From: Candidatus Dadabacteria bacterium | Lineage (GTDB): Bacteria; Desulfobacterota_D; UBA1144; Nemesobacterales; Nemesobacteraceae | Assembly: GCA_026709745.1 (NCBI GenBank) | Contig: JAPOSJ010000067.1 | Coordinates: 1 to 5,738 of the forward strand | Direction of reading: 5' to 3' | DNA: 5,738 nt | In this document: positions 5,725 through 5,738 of the stretch, piece by piece | Numbering within the stretch: the first letter of the stretch is position 1 | Layout of the letters: each line of letters starts with the position of its first letter | Notes under the pieces: generated by a model | Databases searched by the model: none | What the model was told of the DNA's origin: nothing | Seen by the model: the letters and a program-made list of their open reading frames with translations, nothing else | Program-made: the position numbers and the translations under genes

Positions 5725-5738
5725 CAATCTTTTCCTTG
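5699..5738 (+). CDS. Start of an unidentified gene (3' truncated by window)
   Basis: An ATG at 5699 opens a frame with no stop to the window end, giving 13 codons: MKRLSIVTNNLFL. It overlaps the end of folC by 26 nt in another frame and is preceded by an ideal AAGGAGG at 9-nt spacing. The Lys-Arg followed by hydrophobic residues could be the beginning of a signal peptide or membrane segment, but 13 residues are too few to assign a family. The overlap suggests co-transcription with folC. Confidence 0.6.
   Translation, partial: MKRLSIVTNNLFL

Noticed and set aside
1..5738. CRISPR array, insertion sequence, integrase or att site, tRNA, toxin-antitoxin or other accessory system.
   Set aside because: Nearly every base is covered by conserved housekeeping genes with family motifs; no regular repeats, transposase motifs or tRNA-like folds were seen.

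Overview
The window is a compact, single-strand run of conserved housekeeping genes. All genes are on the + strand, and no mobile elements, CRISPR arrays, tRNA or rRNA genes are visible. The order is folP (3' end) - cdaA - cdaR/ybbR - glmM - pdxJ - acpS - [99-nt gap] - folC - start of an unidentified gene. The folP-cdaA-ybbR-glmM-pdxJ-acpS order resembles what is known from Geobacter-like, delta-proteobacterial lineages (Desulfobacterota sensu lato) and related diderm phyla. pdxJ points to the DXP-dependent vitamin B6 route typical of Gram-negative groups. Isoleucine ATA and arginine AGA/AGG codons are used heavily, and G+C looks moderate. The lineage is an inference; no marker here fixes a genus.

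Layout: positions 1-82 hold the last codons of dihydropteroate synthase. Positions 87-884 (or from 69) encode a membrane diadenylate cyclase of the CdaA type with intact DGA and GTRHR motifs. Positions 887-1852 encode its regulator CdaR, with one N-terminal membrane anchor and about three YbbR repeats outside the membrane. Positions 1857-3236 encode phosphoglucosamine mutase GlmM with a complete active site. Positions 3238-3951 encode PdxJ and 3973-4350 encode holo-ACP synthase AcpS. After a 99-nt gap with inverted repeats, folC runs to 5724. A new reading frame with a strong Shine-Dalgarno begins at 5699 inside the folC end and runs off the window.

How it fits together: gaps from folP through acpS are 2-21 nt (or a short overlap for cdaA), with no terminator between genes, so co-transcription and translational coupling are likely. 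cdaA-cdaR-glmM is the well-known c-di-AMP/cell-wall module: CdaA makes c-di-AMP, and CdaR and GlmM modulate it in Firmicutes, while GlmM makes glucosamine-1-phosphate for peptidoglycan and LPS. The flanking genes supply cofactors: folate (folP, folC), pyridoxal phosphate (pdxJ) and the phosphopantetheine arm of ACP (acpS).

I do not see a previously undescribed system. The points most worth a second look are a complete c-di-AMP module in an apparently diderm bacterium, competing inverted repeats before folC, homopolymer tracts in cdaR (one of which could link its frame to glmM), and an unusual residue in AcpS.
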